Below, piece after piece: positions 1 through 8,119 of a DNA stretch of 47,418 nt; the first letter of the stretch is position 1; each line of letters starts with the position of its first letter. Under the pieces are notes generated by a model, which made no database searches, was not told the origin of the DNA, and saw nothing but the letters and a program-made list of their open reading frames with translations. A program made the position numbers and the translations under genes. Source of the DNA: an uncultured Candidatus Actinomarina sp. (GTDB lineage Bacteria; Actinomycetota; Acidimicrobiia; Actinomarinales; Actinomarinaceae). Location of the stretch: NCBI GenBank assembly GCA_902565645.1, contig CACFFJ010000007.1, positions 1-47,418 on the forward strand, in the 5' to 3' direction.

Positions 1-1
1 A

Positions 2-3000
2 AGAAGTTTCGATAAAGCTTTAAAAAAAGCAAAATTTTATCAGTCTATATTTGGAGAAGAAAAATTTTACATTGAATTACATAATCACGGGATAGAGCAA
101 CAAAAAATTATTTTACCTGATTTAATTAAAATATCTCATGAGATTGGAGCACCATTAGTAGCAACAAATGATTCTCATTATGTCAATCCTGAAGACTCAT
201 CAGCACACGATGCTTTATTATGTGTTCAAACTAATGCAACCTTGGATGATGAAAATAGATTTAGCTTTGATGGTTCAGGGTATTATGTTAAATCATCAGA
301 AGAGATGAGAAAGTTATTTCCGCAAAATAAATATCCAGATGCTTGTGATAATACTATTAAAATTGCTGAAAAAATAGATTATAGTTTTGATTCCCCTAAG
401 TATCATTTACCTGACTTTCCTGTTCCAGAAAAAAATAAATCAATTGAGGAATTTCTCTATGAAAAAGTTCAAGAAGGTGCAAAAGAACTATATCCAAAAA
501 TTACTAAAGAGATCAAGGAAAGAATAGATTACGAATTAGAAGTTATTAATTCAATGGGATTTCCATCATATTTTTTAATAGTTGGTGACTTAATGAAATA
601 TGCGAAAAATAAAAATATTAGAACTGGTGCTGGTCGAGGATCTGCTGCTGGATCAATAGTCTCTTATTGTTTAGGAATAACCGGCATAGAGCCTATAAAA
701 TATGGTTTGCTATTTGAGAGATTTTTAAATAAAGGCAGGAAAGAATTACCAGATATAGATATGGATTTTGACGAAAGATACAGAAATAATGTTATCCAAT
801 ATGTAATTGACAAATATGGAAATGATAAGGTTGCACATATAATAACTTTTGCAACTATTAAAGCTAAACAGGCAATTAGGGATGCTGCAAGGGTTTTAGG
901 GCTACCATTTTCTTCAGGAGACAAAGTTGCTAAATTAATGCCTCCAATGATACTTGGTAATACAGCAACAATTACTGAGTGTTTGAAACTTGATGAAGAC
1001 AACAAAAGTGGTTACAGTAAAGAATTTTACTCCGCTTCTTCAGAATTGAGAAACCAATATAAAAACAACGAAGAAGTAAAAAAAATTATAGATATAGCAC
1101 TCGGTTTAGAAGGACTAAGAAGACAAGATGGTATCCATGCCGCTGCTGTGGTAATTTCCCCGGATATAATAACAAGCTTTTTACCAGTTCAGCAAAAAGG
1201 TAAAGAAGCCGAACTTGTTACTCAGTATGAGATGCATACAGTTGAGCAATTGGGTTTATTAAAAATGGATTTCCTTGGTTTAAGAAATCTTTCAATAATA
1301 GATAGAACTCTTGAATTAATTGGTAATTCAAAATTAGATATAGACAACGTTCCTTTGGATGATAAAAAAACATTTGATTTGTTTTCTGAAGGCAAAATGA
1401 CTGGTGTTTTTCAATTGGAAAGTAGGGTAGCTCAATCTACATCTAGGAATCTTAGGCCTAAAAAATTTGAAGATATCGTAGCTTTAGTTGCCTTAATAAG
1501 ACCAGGCCCACTAGGTGCCGGAATGCACAATGAATTTACAGATAGAGCTACTGGTAAAAAAGATATTGAGTATCTTCATAAAGACCTTGAGGAAATATTA
1601 TCAGAAACTTATGGAGTTATTTTGTATCAAGAACAAGTTATGCAGATAGCTCAAAAAGTAGCTGGTTTTGAGCTAGATGAAGCAGATGATTTAAGAAAAG
1701 CTATGGGCAAAAAGATACCAAAAGTTATGGAGAAACAGAGAATTAAATTTACTAATGGTGCTTTAAAAAAAGGTTATTCCGAACAGTTTTCAATAGAGTT
1801 ATTTGACCAAATTGCATATTTTGCTGGTTATGGATTCAATAAAAGCCATTCAGTTCCCTATGCACTTATTGCTTATCAAACAGCTTATTTAAAAGCTAAT
1901 TATCCAGCTGAATATATAGCTGCATGTTTAACTGCTGTAAAAAGAGACAAAGATAGAACAGCTGTGTTTTTATCTGAATCTAGAGAATTAGGTGTAAAAG
2001 TATCTACTCCTGATATAAATGAAAGCTTGGAAGATTTTTCTGTTAATAATAATGAAATTATATTTGGATTATCAGCTATAAGAAATGTAGGAGATGTAAC
2101 TGCAGAAAAAATAATCGAAGAGAGAAAAAAAGGAAAATTTGAATCAATAGAAGAATTTCTTTCAAGGATAGATTCTAGGTCACTTAATAAGCGTGGGGTT
2201 GAGGCGATGATACAAGGAGGTGCTTTTGATAAATTTGGATATCCCAGAAGAGGTATTTTTGAATCTATTACTGATCTAATTGAAGACGCAAAGGACTTAA
2301 GAAAAAATAATAAAAATTCTCAAGCGTCTTTGTTTGATGTTGACGAAAATATCCAAAATAAAACCAAAATTAAAAATATTGAATGGGATAAAAAAGAATT
2401 ATTAGATAGAGAAAGGGAAATGTTAGGATTTTTTGTAAGTGAAGACCCTCTTGAAGGATATGGTGAAGTTTTAAGATCGGATTCTTCCCATTCAATAATT
2501 GAATTATTAGATTATCGAGAAGATGAAGAAGTTAATGTAGTTATTTCTGGATTAGTATCTAATGTTCAAAAGAGAGTTTCAAGAAGAGGTAATCCTTGGA
2601 TTCAACTAGACCTACAAGAAACAACAGGCTCCGTTGGGGTTCTACTATTTAATAAATTAGTAGAAAAATACAATGCATCATTTGATGGTGAAACTTATAT
2701 TAAAGTAACTGGTACGTATGTAGGCGGTTCTGAAAATATTATAAGAGCCAGAGATATTGGGATAATAGAACCTTCTAAAATGATTAATGATTTAGATTCA
2801 AGTCCTTTAAGAATAACTGTATCTGAAAATGATTTAGATAAAAATAATTTAGTATTGTTAAAAGAATTACTACAAAAGCATCCAGGTAATTCAAAAGTAG
2901 AGCTGGAAGTTAACTCATCTGAGGGATCAAAATTATTAGAACTGAAGTCAATAAAGATTAAGAAAACTACAAAATTACGTAATGAAATAAATACTTTACT

Positions 3001-3010
3001 TTCCAACTAA
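2..3010 (+). CDS. dnaE: DNA polymerase III alpha subunit, 5'-truncated by window edge
   Basis: This is the catalytic subunit of the replicative DNA polymerase III. The frame is open from base 2, so the gene starts outside the window; 1002 residues are visible and roughly 150-180 are missing compared with the usual 1150-1180. The first 80 residues match the end of the PHP domain (for example the ATNDSHY stretch). The polymerase core follows, with GRGSAAGS and the catalytic PDIDMDFDER motif near visible residue 250, RPGPLGAGMHNEF, YQEQVMQIA and GYGFNKSHSVPYALIAYQTAYL. An OB-fold lies near residues 845-920. A TTG at 242 is internal and is not the start. A small gene follows after 13 bases. Confidence 0.97.
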   Translation, partial: RSFDKALKKAKFYQSIFGEEKFYIELHNHGIEQQKIILPDLIKISHEIGAPLVATNDSHYVNPEDSSAHDALLCVQTNATLDDENRFSFDGSGYYVKSSEEMRKLFPQNKYPDACDNTIKIAEKIDYSFDSPKYHLPDFPVPEKNKSIEEFLYEKVQEGAKELYPKITKEIKERIDYELEVINSMGFPSYFLIVGDLMKYAKNKNIRTGAGRGSAAGSIVSYCLGITGIEPIKYGLLFERFLNKGRKELPDIDMDFDERYRNNVIQYVIDKYGNDKVAHIITFATIKAKQAIRDAARVLGLPFSSGDKVAKLMPPMILGNTATITECLKLDEDNKSGYSKEFYSASSELRNQYKNNEEVKKIIDIALGLEGLRRQDGIHAAAVVISPDIITSFLPVQQKGKEAELVTQYEMHTVEQLGLLKMDFLGLRNLSIIDRTLELIGNSKLDIDNVPLDDKKTFDLFSEGKMTGVFQLESRVAQSTSRNLRPKKFEDIVALVALIRPGPLGAGMHNEFTDRATGKKDIEYLHKDLEEILSETYGVILYQEQVMQIAQKVAGFELDEADDLRKAMGKKIPKVMEKQRIKFTNGALKKGYSEQFSIELFDQIAYFAGYGFNKSHSVPYALIAYQTAYLKANYPAEYIAACLTAVKRDKDRTAVFLSESRELGVKVSTPDINESLEDFSVNNNEIIFGLSAIRNVGDVTAEKIIEERKKGKFESIEEFLSRIDSRSLNKRGVEAMIQGGAFDKFGYPRRGIFESITDLIEDAKDLRKNNKNSQASLFDVDENIQNKTKIKNIEWDKKELLDREREMLGFFVSEDPLEGYGEVLRSDSSHSIIELLDYREDEEVNVVISGLVSNVQKRVSRRGNPWIQLDLQETTGSVGVLLFNKLVEKYNASFDGETYIKVTGTYVGGSENIIRARDIGIIEPSKMINDLDSSPLRITVSENDLDKNNLVLLKELLQKHPGNSKVELEVNSSEGSKLLELKSIKIKKTTKLRNEINTLLSN

Positions 3011-3011
3011 T

Positions 3012-3017
3012 TAGAAT
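3012..3017 (+). promoter_or_regulatory. Candidate -10 hexamer (TAGAAT), leaderless start
   Basis: TAGAAT ends exactly 6 bases before the ATG at 3024, the same geometry as in front of several other genes here. No -35 or Shine-Dalgarno sequence is evident. It could give the small gene its own leaderless message separate from dnaE. Confidence 0.4.
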
Positions 3018-3023
3018 TTAATT

Positions 3024-3233
3024 ATGTTATTTGATGTTAGTGAATTTCAAGAAAGATATAAAAAAAGAGCTGAAGCAGTTAAAAGTAGAGGTATGCCTCC
3101 AATTGGTGGAGAAGAGAGGTTGGCTTTTATTAAGAAAGCTGAAGAAGATTATCAAGATTATATGATTATTGCAGAATCAGAATATGAAGTTGCAAATGAT
3201 TATTTAATATTTAAATACAAGTTGGATAGTTAA
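3024..3233 (+). CDS. Small conserved-looking hypothetical protein (69 aa)
   Basis: I do not recognise this family. The 69-residue product is charged, with no membrane segment. It has a helical, coiled-coil-like N-terminus (EFQERYKKRAEAVKSRG), a PPIGGEER turn near residue 25, and an acidic and aromatic middle (KAEEDYQDYMIIAESEYE). The ATG at 3024 lies 13 bases after dnaE and 6 bases after a TAGAAT hexamer. Its TAA stop shares the palindrome TTAA with the stop of the convergent thyX. The absence of low-complexity sequence and the tight packing support a real gene; the function is unknown. Confidence 0.7.
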   Translation: MLFDVSEFQERYKKRAEAVKSRGMPPIGGEERLAFIKKAEEDYQDYMIIAESEYEVANDYLIFKYKLDS

Positions 3234-3892
3234 TTTAAATTTTCACCCATAGGAAAAATAGTATTAATTACTTCGGCACAAGCTTTGGCTATCTCCATGT
3301 GTTCTTTCTGGGTACCATTAGCTCCCCTTAATTGGATATAATGGATCCAACTTCTTAGAGTTCCATTCATATAAAGTCTACTAACGGTATTTCCTTCAGG
3401 TAATACAGATCTTGCTTGTTCTTTAGCTATTCCAGTTTCTATTGCCCAGTTATATGCATTAATTGCCAAATTAATTACTTCTTCTTGTTTTTCATTCCAT
3501 AATTTAATAATTTCTGAATCAGTTGTTTCAATTGAATTTTGTCTATTTTTTGGATCTTGTAATCTTGCTTGCCTAGTTACGAATTCCAAATCTTTTACTG
3601 GATTTGCGTATCTTTGACTAAATTCTTGAAAACTAAAAGATCTGTGTCTTAATATTTGCCTAGCAATGTCTCTTGTTGTCTCAATCTCAAGGCAAGCACT
3701 AACCATTTCAAGAGGTGACCAATGAGCATTTTTGATTAAATATTTAATTAGTTTTTCGCTAGTTTCAGTATTTAATTGGTTTGATGGATTTGAAACTCTT
3801 GCACAAAATGCAACTAACTCTTGAGCATCATTTATACCTTCACTAGAAATATCTTCTGTAGGTGTAGAATAACTTATTAATTTTACTTTCAT
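3230..3892 (-). CDS. thyX: Flavin-dependent thymidylate synthase
   Basis: ThyX makes dTMP from dUMP using methylene-tetrahydrofolate, FAD and NADPH. The diagnostic RHR-X7-S motif is visible as RHRSFSFQEFSQR in the middle of this 220-residue protein, and the length is normal. The N-terminal MKVKLISYSTPTED and the C-terminal region around WIHYIQLRGANGTQKEHMEI also fit the family. The ATG lies 7 bases after a TATAGT hexamer on the minus strand, suggesting a leaderless message. The 3' end overlaps the convergent small gene by four bases (TTAA), and the gene diverges from a small membrane gene across 29 bases. Confidence 0.96.
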   Translation of the reverse strand: MKVKLISYSTPTEDISSEGINDAQELVAFCARVSNPSNQLNTETSEKLIKYLIKNAHWSPLEMVSACLEIETTRDIARQILRHRSFSFQEFSQRYANPVKDLEFVTRQARLQDPKNRQNSIETTDSEIIKLWNEKQEEVINLAINAYNWAIETGIAKEQARSVLPEGNTVSRLYMNGTLRSWIHYIQLRGANGTQKEHMEIAKACAEVINTIFPMGENLN

Positions 3893-3899
3893 TTATGTA

Positions 3900-3905
3900 A
3901 CTATA
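3900..3905 (-). promoter_or_regulatory. Candidate -10 hexamer for thyX (TATAGT)
   Basis: On the minus strand TATAGT is followed by 7 bases and then the thyX ATG. No Shine-Dalgarno sequence lies between, so transcription would start at or next to the start codon. Confidence 0.5.
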
Positions 3906-3921
3906 TTAAAATAAAAAAAAT

Positions 3922-4185
3922 ATGTTTTTATTAAGATTGATTGTTTTTTTAATACTGGTCTCGGTTATTTTAATTTTAGGATTTCCATTATTTTTAATTT
4001 ATGATCTTTCAAATGGTGGAAATATTTTTGGTATTTGTGAAGACTTATCAACTTGTGTTATACCAATATCTGAAGGACCAAAACTGTTAGTTTTCTTAAT
4101 AGGATCTTTCTTTTTATTGGTATTGTTACTTCGATTAATAATGCTTCTTGTTAATAAGTATCAAAAGGTAGATACTATTCTTTGA
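3922..4185 (+). CDS. Small two-helix membrane protein, unknown function
   Basis: I do not recognise this 87-residue protein. It has two strongly hydrophobic segments (about residues 2-27 and 54-77) joined by a loop containing two cysteines (GICEDLSTCVIP), probably outside the cell, where a disulfide could form. The end is lysine-containing. It is divergent from thyX, and its 3' end overlaps the convergent EamA gene by 11 bases. A TAAAAT hexamer lies 9 bases before the ATG. The two-helix pattern supports a genuine membrane protein, but no function can be assigned. Confidence 0.65.
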   Translation: MFLLRLIVFLILVSVILILGFPLFLIYDLSNGGNIFGICEDLSTCVIPISEGPKLLVFLIGSFFLLVLLLRLIMLLVNKYQKVDTIL

Positions 4186-5002
4186 TTACAAAATAAATTG
4201 AAAATAAAACAATTCCTACACCTATCCAATTAGTTATATTTAATACTTCTTCAACATAAAATACGCCAATCAAAAGAGCAAAGACACCCTCTAAACCAAA
4301 AAGCAAAGATGCAGTAGAAGCATTAATTATTCTCTGACCAAAGAGCTGTAAGTAGAATGCACAAAAATTTACAATAAATCCTAAAAACAATATAGGTAAA
4401 ATAAACTCAAAGCTATTTGGTATTTCATTATATGTTAAAAATGGAAGACATAAGGTTGCTCCTAAAATTGATTGGATAAACATTAACTGAGAGATATTCT
4501 TTCCTTTAATATATCTTTCAACCATTACGATGTGTAATGCATACCCTGAAGCACAAATTAAAGTAAACAAGTTTCCAAATAATTGGTCTATGTTATTTGA
4601 AGCGATTAAGAAAATACCTAAAAATCCAGTTAAAGAAGCAATATAGTTTTTTCTTTGTATTTCTGATTTATTAATTAATTTTGAAAAAATAGGTGTAAGC
4701 ACGATGTAAAAACCAGTTACTATTCCTGAATTAATTGTAGATGTTGTAAGAAGCCCTTGAGTTTGAGTTATGTATCCTATCCATAGAAAAATACCCATTA
4801 ATATTCCAGGTTTGATAATTTCCCTTTGAGGAATTCCACCTGAAAATAAAAACAAAATAGATGCAATTAAATACCTTAAAAAAACTACGGTAGTTGGAGA
4901 TAAGTCCTCTAATAAATTTTTTACAATAATAAATGTAGAGCCAAACAATAAAGCTGCCAGTATTAAGGCATTTATTGCTAGAAGTTTTTTATTCTTAAAC
5001 AT
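4175..5002 (-). CDS. EamA/DMT-family permease
   Basis: This 275-residue protein is a drug/metabolite-transporter superfamily permease with about ten hydrophobic helices in two repeated EamA halves. The first half begins AINALILAALLFGSTFIIVKN and carries FLRYLIASILFLF; the second carries the typical closing helices GLEGVFALLIGVFYVEEVLN and GIGVVLFSIYFVIKE-like sequence. The length is typical. Substrate cannot be read from sequence; relatives export amino acids, nucleosides or drugs. It is divergent from nth, with a 40-base gap, and overlaps the convergent small membrane gene by 11 bases. Confidence 0.9.
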   Translation of the reverse strand: MFKNKKLLAINALILAALLFGSTFIIVKNLLEDLSPTTVVFLRYLIASILFLFSGGIPQREIIKPGILMGIFLWIGYITQTQGLLTTSTINSGIVTGFYIVLTPIFSKLINKSEIQRKNYIASLTGFLGIFLIASNNIDQLFGNLFTLICASGYALHIVMVERYIKGKNISQLMFIQSILGATLCLPFLTYNEIPNSFEFILPILFLGFIVNFCAFYLQLFGQRIINASTASLLFGLEGVFALLIGVFYVEEVLNITNWIGVGIVLFSIYFVIKE

Positions 5003-5030
5003 GCGAATAAGTGAACATTAATATATTGTA

Positions 5031-5036
5031 TAAAAT
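5031..5036 (+). promoter_or_regulatory. Candidate -10 hexamer for nth (TAAAAT)
   Basis: TAAAAT is followed by six bases (AATTAT) and then the nth ATG at 5043. There is no Shine-Dalgarno sequence, so a leaderless start is likely. Confidence 0.5.
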
Positions 5037-5042
5037 AATTAT

Positions 5043-5675
5043 ATGAAAAAACAAGTTAAGGTAAAAGAGATCCAAGAAATATTAGATAAAATATACCCGA
5101 AACCACCTGTTCCATTGAAACATAAAGATCCCTTTACTCTTTTAATTGCTGTTTTATTGTCTGCTCGATGTACAGATAAAAAAGTAAACGAAGTGACTCC
5201 TGATTTATTTAAATTAGCAGACAATCCAGATGAAATGGCATTAAAAAGTGTACATAAAGTTCGTGAAATTATTAAGCCTTGTGGCTTATCGCCTCAAAAA
5301 TCAAAAGCAATAGTGGGTTTATCTAAAATTCTTGTTAATAAGTATGATTCTGTTGTTCCTGACAATTTTGAACAACTAGAGGAATTACCAGGTGTTGGCC
5401 ACAAAACTGCTTCAGTTGTGATGAGCCAAGCATTTGGAGTTCCTGCATTTCCTGTAGATACACATATTCACCGTTTAGCATGGAGATGGGCATTGTCGAC
5501 AAGGAAAAGCGTTGAAAGAACTGAAAAAGATTTAAAACGTTTATTTCCTGAGGAATCTTGGAATAAGCTGCATTTACAAATGATCTATTTTGGTCGTGAG
5601 TATTGCCCAGCAATATCTCATAAAAGGAACTTATGCCCTATTTGCAGCAAATACGGTCGTAAAGGGATTAAGTAA
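5043..5675 (+). CDS. nth: Endonuclease III-type DNA glycosylase/AP lyase
   Basis: Nth removes oxidised pyrimidines and nicks abasic sites in base-excision repair. The helix-hairpin-helix ELPGVGHKTASVV carries the catalytic lysine at residue 121, and FPVDTHIHR carries the catalytic aspartate at 139. The length (210 aa) is normal. The C-terminus is odd: only three cysteines are present (188, 198, 201; spacing X9, X2), while the classical [4Fe-4S] motif is C-X6-C-X2-C-X5-C, so the fourth ligand is missing. A TAAAAT hexamer 6 bases upstream suggests a leaderless start. ccdA begins one base after the stop. Confidence 0.95.
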   Translation: MKKQVKVKEIQEILDKIYPKPPVPLKHKDPFTLLIAVLLSARCTDKKVNEVTPDLFKLADNPDEMALKSVHKVREIIKPCGLSPQKSKAIVGLSKILVNKYDSVVPDNFEQLEELPGVGHKTASVVMSQAFGVPAFPVDTHIHRLAWRWALSTRKSVERTEKDLKRLFPEESWNKLHLQMIYFGREYCPAISHKRNLCPICSKYGRKGIK

Positions 5676-5676
5676 G

Positions 5677-6384
5677 ATGGAAATTAATTTAACAATAGCA
5701 TTTATATTTGGTGGATTATCTTTTTTTTCACCATGTGTCCTTCCTTTAGTTCCTGGTTATCTAGCAATATTTTCAGATATAGAAAAAAATATAAGAATCC
5801 GTTTGATTGGATCAATACAATTTACATTTGGATTTACATTAGTATTTATTTCACTAGCTGCAATTGCTACAAATATTGGTTCATTTTTTTCTAGAAATTC
5901 TCAGTCACTATCGATGGTTAGTGGTTTAGTTATAATTGTATTTGGATTAATTCTTTTCTTTCCAAATCTAAATCAAAGATACTTTTACAGTGCAAATTAT
6001 GTCGATTTGAATAAATATAAAAATTATAAAAATTTTATTTTAGGATTAACCTTTGCTTTTGGATTTACACCATGCATCGGACCAGTTTTGGGAGCGCTAC
6101 TTACATTATCGTCTAATACTCAAACAGTAAATGAGGGAGTCTTTCTATTAACTGCATACTCACTTGGTTTAGCAATTCCATTCATTTCAATGCCTATACT
6201 TACTACAAAAATAAACCTTAAGGGCAAACTTTTTACAATTTTTCAGCAATATTCAAATAAAATATCTGGGAGTATCTTAATAATTATAGGATTACTAATT
6301 TTCTCAGACAGAATGTATCTTCTTGCTTCTTTATTCCAAGATTTATTTATTTATTTAAAACTTGATTGGTTAAGTAAAATATAA
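5677..6384 (+). CDS. ccdA: CcdA-type thiol-disulfide transporter (cytochrome c biogenesis)
   Basis: CcdA carries reducing equivalents across the membrane for haem attachment to apocytochrome c or for extracytoplasmic thiol reduction. The 235-residue protein has about six hydrophobic helices and both family cysteine motifs, FFSPCVLPLVPGYL near the N-terminus and FTPCIGPVLGALL in the middle. I chose the ATG at 5677, one base after the nth stop, because MEINLTIAF leads straight into the first helix; an open frame continues upstream inside nth but carries no family sequence. No partner cytochrome-maturation genes (ccsA, ccsB, resA) are nearby. Confidence 0.93.
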   Translation: MEINLTIAFIFGGLSFFSPCVLPLVPGYLAIFSDIEKNIRIRLIGSIQFTFGFTLVFISLAAIATNIGSFFSRNSQSLSMVSGLVIIVFGLILFFPNLNQRYFYSANYVDLNKYKNYKNFILGLTFAFGFTPCIGPVLGALLTLSSNTQTVNEGVFLLTAYSLGLAIPFISMPILTTKINLKGKLFTIFQQYSNKISGSILIIIGLLIFSDRMYLLASLFQDLFIYLKLDWLSKI

Positions 6385-6386
6385 TA

Positions 6387-6953
6387 ATGAATTACATAAA
6401 AATAGATAAAGTCTTAACTTTTAGAGGTGAGGATACAATTTCATTTTTAGATTCACTAATATCTAATGAATTTGTTGAAGGAAAAATTATTCCATCATTT
6501 TTGTTATTTCCTGATGGAAAGATAAACTATTGGTTTTTAGCTGAAAAACAAATAGAAGCAGTAAATATATACCAAAATCATGAAGAATTATTAAAAATTA
6601 AAGAAACTTTTGAGAAATATAAAATAAGAATTAAATGTGAGATAGAAATTAAAGAAATAGATTTTTACCTAAAAATCAATCCAGATACATTTGAAATAGG
6701 ATTTGTGGAAAACTATCAAGGTAATGATTTATTTACTTGGAATGAGGTCAGTTTAAATACTGAACTTCCAACATCAGAAATAATAGAAAGTGGATTATTA
6801 CCTAATGAAACTAAATGGCTTTTAACGTTTCTTAATTTTGAAAAAGGATGTTTCCTCGGACAAGAACCAGTTTCAAGAGTAAATTTCAGAGGAAGGCCAC
6901 GTAGAAAACTTATAACAAATAAAGATGGTGTTCAAGAATTTATTAAAATTTAA
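6387..6953 (+). CDS. ygfZ: YgfZ/GcvT-like folate-binding protein, minimised
   Basis: YgfZ proteins are tetrahydrofolate-dependent factors that help build or repair iron-sulfur enzymes. The family signature K-G-C-(Y/F)-x-G-Q-E is present as KGCFLGQEPVSR near residue 154, and the N-terminus (TFRGEDTISFLDSLISNEF) matches the usual 'GxDxxxFLQgqlTnD' opening. At 188 residues it is little more than half the usual 300-350: the protein ends about 35 residues after the signature, so the C-terminal beta-barrel is essentially absent. It starts two bases after ccdA and converges on yczE with a 4-base gap. Confidence 0.8.
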   Translation: MNYIKIDKVLTFRGEDTISFLDSLISNEFVEGKIIPSFLLFPDGKINYWFLAEKQIEAVNIYQNHEELLKIKETFEKYKIRIKCEIEIKEIDFYLKINPDTFEIGFVENYQGNDLFTWNEVSLNTELPTSEIIESGLLPNETKWLLTFLNFEKGCFLGQEPVSRVNFRGRPRRKLITNKDGVQEFIKI

Positions 6954-6957
6954 TAAA

Positions 6958-7554
6958 TTACAAACTAAATATTGCACCTTTATCGTATCGCTCTAAAGCA
7001 AACTGTACGATTGGTCCTACTGATAAAACCATTATTATAGTTCCATATCCATATGAACCTCCAAGCAATACACCAATTATGAAAGCTGTAAAATCAATTG
7101 CAATTCTTGTAGACCTAATACTAGGTCCCATTCTCGAAATTCCTGTCATGATTCCATCCCTTGGTCCCGGACCAAGCCCAGAACCTATGTATATCCCTAC
7201 ACCCATGGCGAAAACAACAGTACCAAAATATAAATATAAATGTCTAAGCCAAAATAAGTCAGGAGTTGGTAAGAAATACATAGTCAAATCAATTACATTA
7301 CCAATTGTAAGTATGTTAATTATTGTTCCAATGAAAGGCTTTTGTTTTAAAGGAATCCATCCTAAGAGTAAAATAAATCCTGTAATTACTCCAGCAAATC
7401 CAATCTTAACATTTATTAATTTACTAAATCCATCGTGAAATACATCCCAAGAGTTCAATCCTAATTTAGCCTCGATGGTAAACGCAAGCCCGAAACCACA
7501 TAAGAACAAACCAAACAATAATTGAGGCAGTCTCTCCAAAATTTGTTTATTCAT
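6958..7554 (-). CDS. YczE/YitT-like integral membrane protein
   Basis: A 198-residue protein with about five hydrophobic helices. It has the features I associate with actinobacterial YczE-type proteins: an opening FGLFLCGFGLAFTIEAKLGL, the NSWDVFHDG stretch, and the glycine/proline-rich GSGLGPGPRDGIMTGIS loop followed by RSTRIAIDFTA. The molecular function is not established; some relatives are linked to peptide or lipopeptide production. The start ATG overlaps the stop of the upstream membrane-anchored protein by 8 bases (ATGAATAA), indicating translational coupling with that gene. Confidence 0.85.
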   Translation of the reverse strand: MNKQILERLPQLLFGLFLCGFGLAFTIEAKLGLNSWDVFHDGFSKLINVKIGFAGVITGFILLLGWIPLKQKPFIGTIINILTIGNVIDLTMYFLPTPDLFWLRHLYLYFGTVVFAMGVGIYIGSGLGPGPRDGIMTGISRMGPSIRSTRIAIDFTAFIIGVLLGGSYGYGTIIMVLSVGPIVQFALERYDKGAIFSL

Positions 7555-7936
7555 TGCTACTAAATATTTCTTCTAAAACGTTTATATTTTCAGGACATAA
7601 TTCATAAATAGACTGAAATCTAATAATTGGAATTATTCTGTCATCATTTTGTACATCTTTACCATTTGAAGTAAGTATGTTTTGAATTGAAAATATAGAT
7701 GTTTTTTGACTTACCCAATTTTTTGTGTCATTACATACAGATTTACCTATTATAATTAAAATTTCATCGCTAAGTTCACTTAGAGTATTATCAGCATCTG
7801 ATATACGTAATTGTTCTATGTAGCTATCACCAAAATCCTCGGAAGAAGAAATTGAATAAACTATAATTGCTGTTGCAAAAATAATAAATACTAGGAATCC
7901 AGTTTTTGATATATTATTCACTACTTCATTATTCAC
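7547..7936 (-). CDS. Membrane-anchored DUF732-like small protein
   Basis: About 129 residues with one N-terminal hydrophobic anchor (TGFLVFIIFATAIIVYSIS) and an exported-looking acidic domain. That domain has two cysteines in the arrangement of DUF732-like actinobacterial proteins: GKSVC, then about 40 residues, then IYELCP. The family resemblance is by eye and tentative. The frame stays open upstream into the tRNA-Leu gene, which cannot be coding, so I place the start at the first in-frame GTG outside the tRNA (7936); a second GTG at 7921 is possible. No Shine-Dalgarno sequence is visible. It may be transcribed with the tRNA and is coupled to yczE. Confidence 0.65.
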   Translation of the reverse strand: MNNEVVNNISKTGFLVFIIFATAIIVYSISSSEDFGDSYIEQLRISDADNTLSELSDEILIIIGKSVCNDTKNWVSQKTSIFSIQNILTSNGKDVQNDDRIIPIIRFQSIYELCPENINVLEEIFSSNE

Positions 7937-7969
7937 TTGATTGATATTTAAATCTAGTAAAAATAAAAG

Positions 7970-8051
7970 TACCCGGAGGGGGAGTCGAACCCCCACATCC
8001 GAAGATACTGGATTTTGAATCCAGCGCGTCTGCCAATTCCGCCATCCGGGC
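7970..8051 (-). tRNA. tRNA-Leu (anticodon CAA)
   Basis: The minus strand folds as a class II tRNA: acceptor GCCCGGA pairing with TCCGGGT (G1:U72 wobble), D-arm GGCGGAATTGGCAGACGC, anticodon stem CTGGA/TCCAG around loop TTCAAAA (anticodon CAA, reading UUG), a long variable arm with a TTCG loop, and T-arm GGGGGTTCGACTCCCCC. The discriminator is A. The 3' CCA is not encoded. The wobble base of this tRNA is the expected target of TrmL, encoded at 27797-28243. Confidence 0.96.
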
Positions 8052-8061
8052 TTATTTAATG

Positions 8062-8067
8062 AGTATA
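8062..8067 (-). promoter_or_regulatory. Candidate -10 hexamer for tRNA-Leu(CAA) (TATACT)
   Basis: TATACT on the minus strand lies 10 bases before the first tRNA base, in the short gap shared with divergent polA. No convincing -35 was seen. Confidence 0.35.
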
Positions 8068-8107
8068 TTTGATATATCCAAAAATGAGAGAATTTATTTT
8101 TTAAGTT

Positions 8108-8113
8108 TACAAT
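8108..8113 (+). promoter_or_regulatory. Candidate -10 hexamer for polA (TACAAT)
   Basis: TACAAT is followed by exactly six bases (GGTTTA) and the polA ATG at 8120. An earlier ATG at 8112 is followed at once by an in-frame stop. The arrangement predicts a leaderless polA mRNA. Confidence 0.5.
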
Positions 8114-8119
8114 GGTTTA

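Noticed and set aside
242-244. TTG as a possible dnaE start
   Set aside because: The same frame is open back to the window edge and encodes recognisable PHP-domain sequence, so the gene continues upstream.
7079-7438. Plus-strand open frame inside the YczE-like gene
   Set aside because: No start signal or family features; the minus strand encodes a typical membrane protein there.
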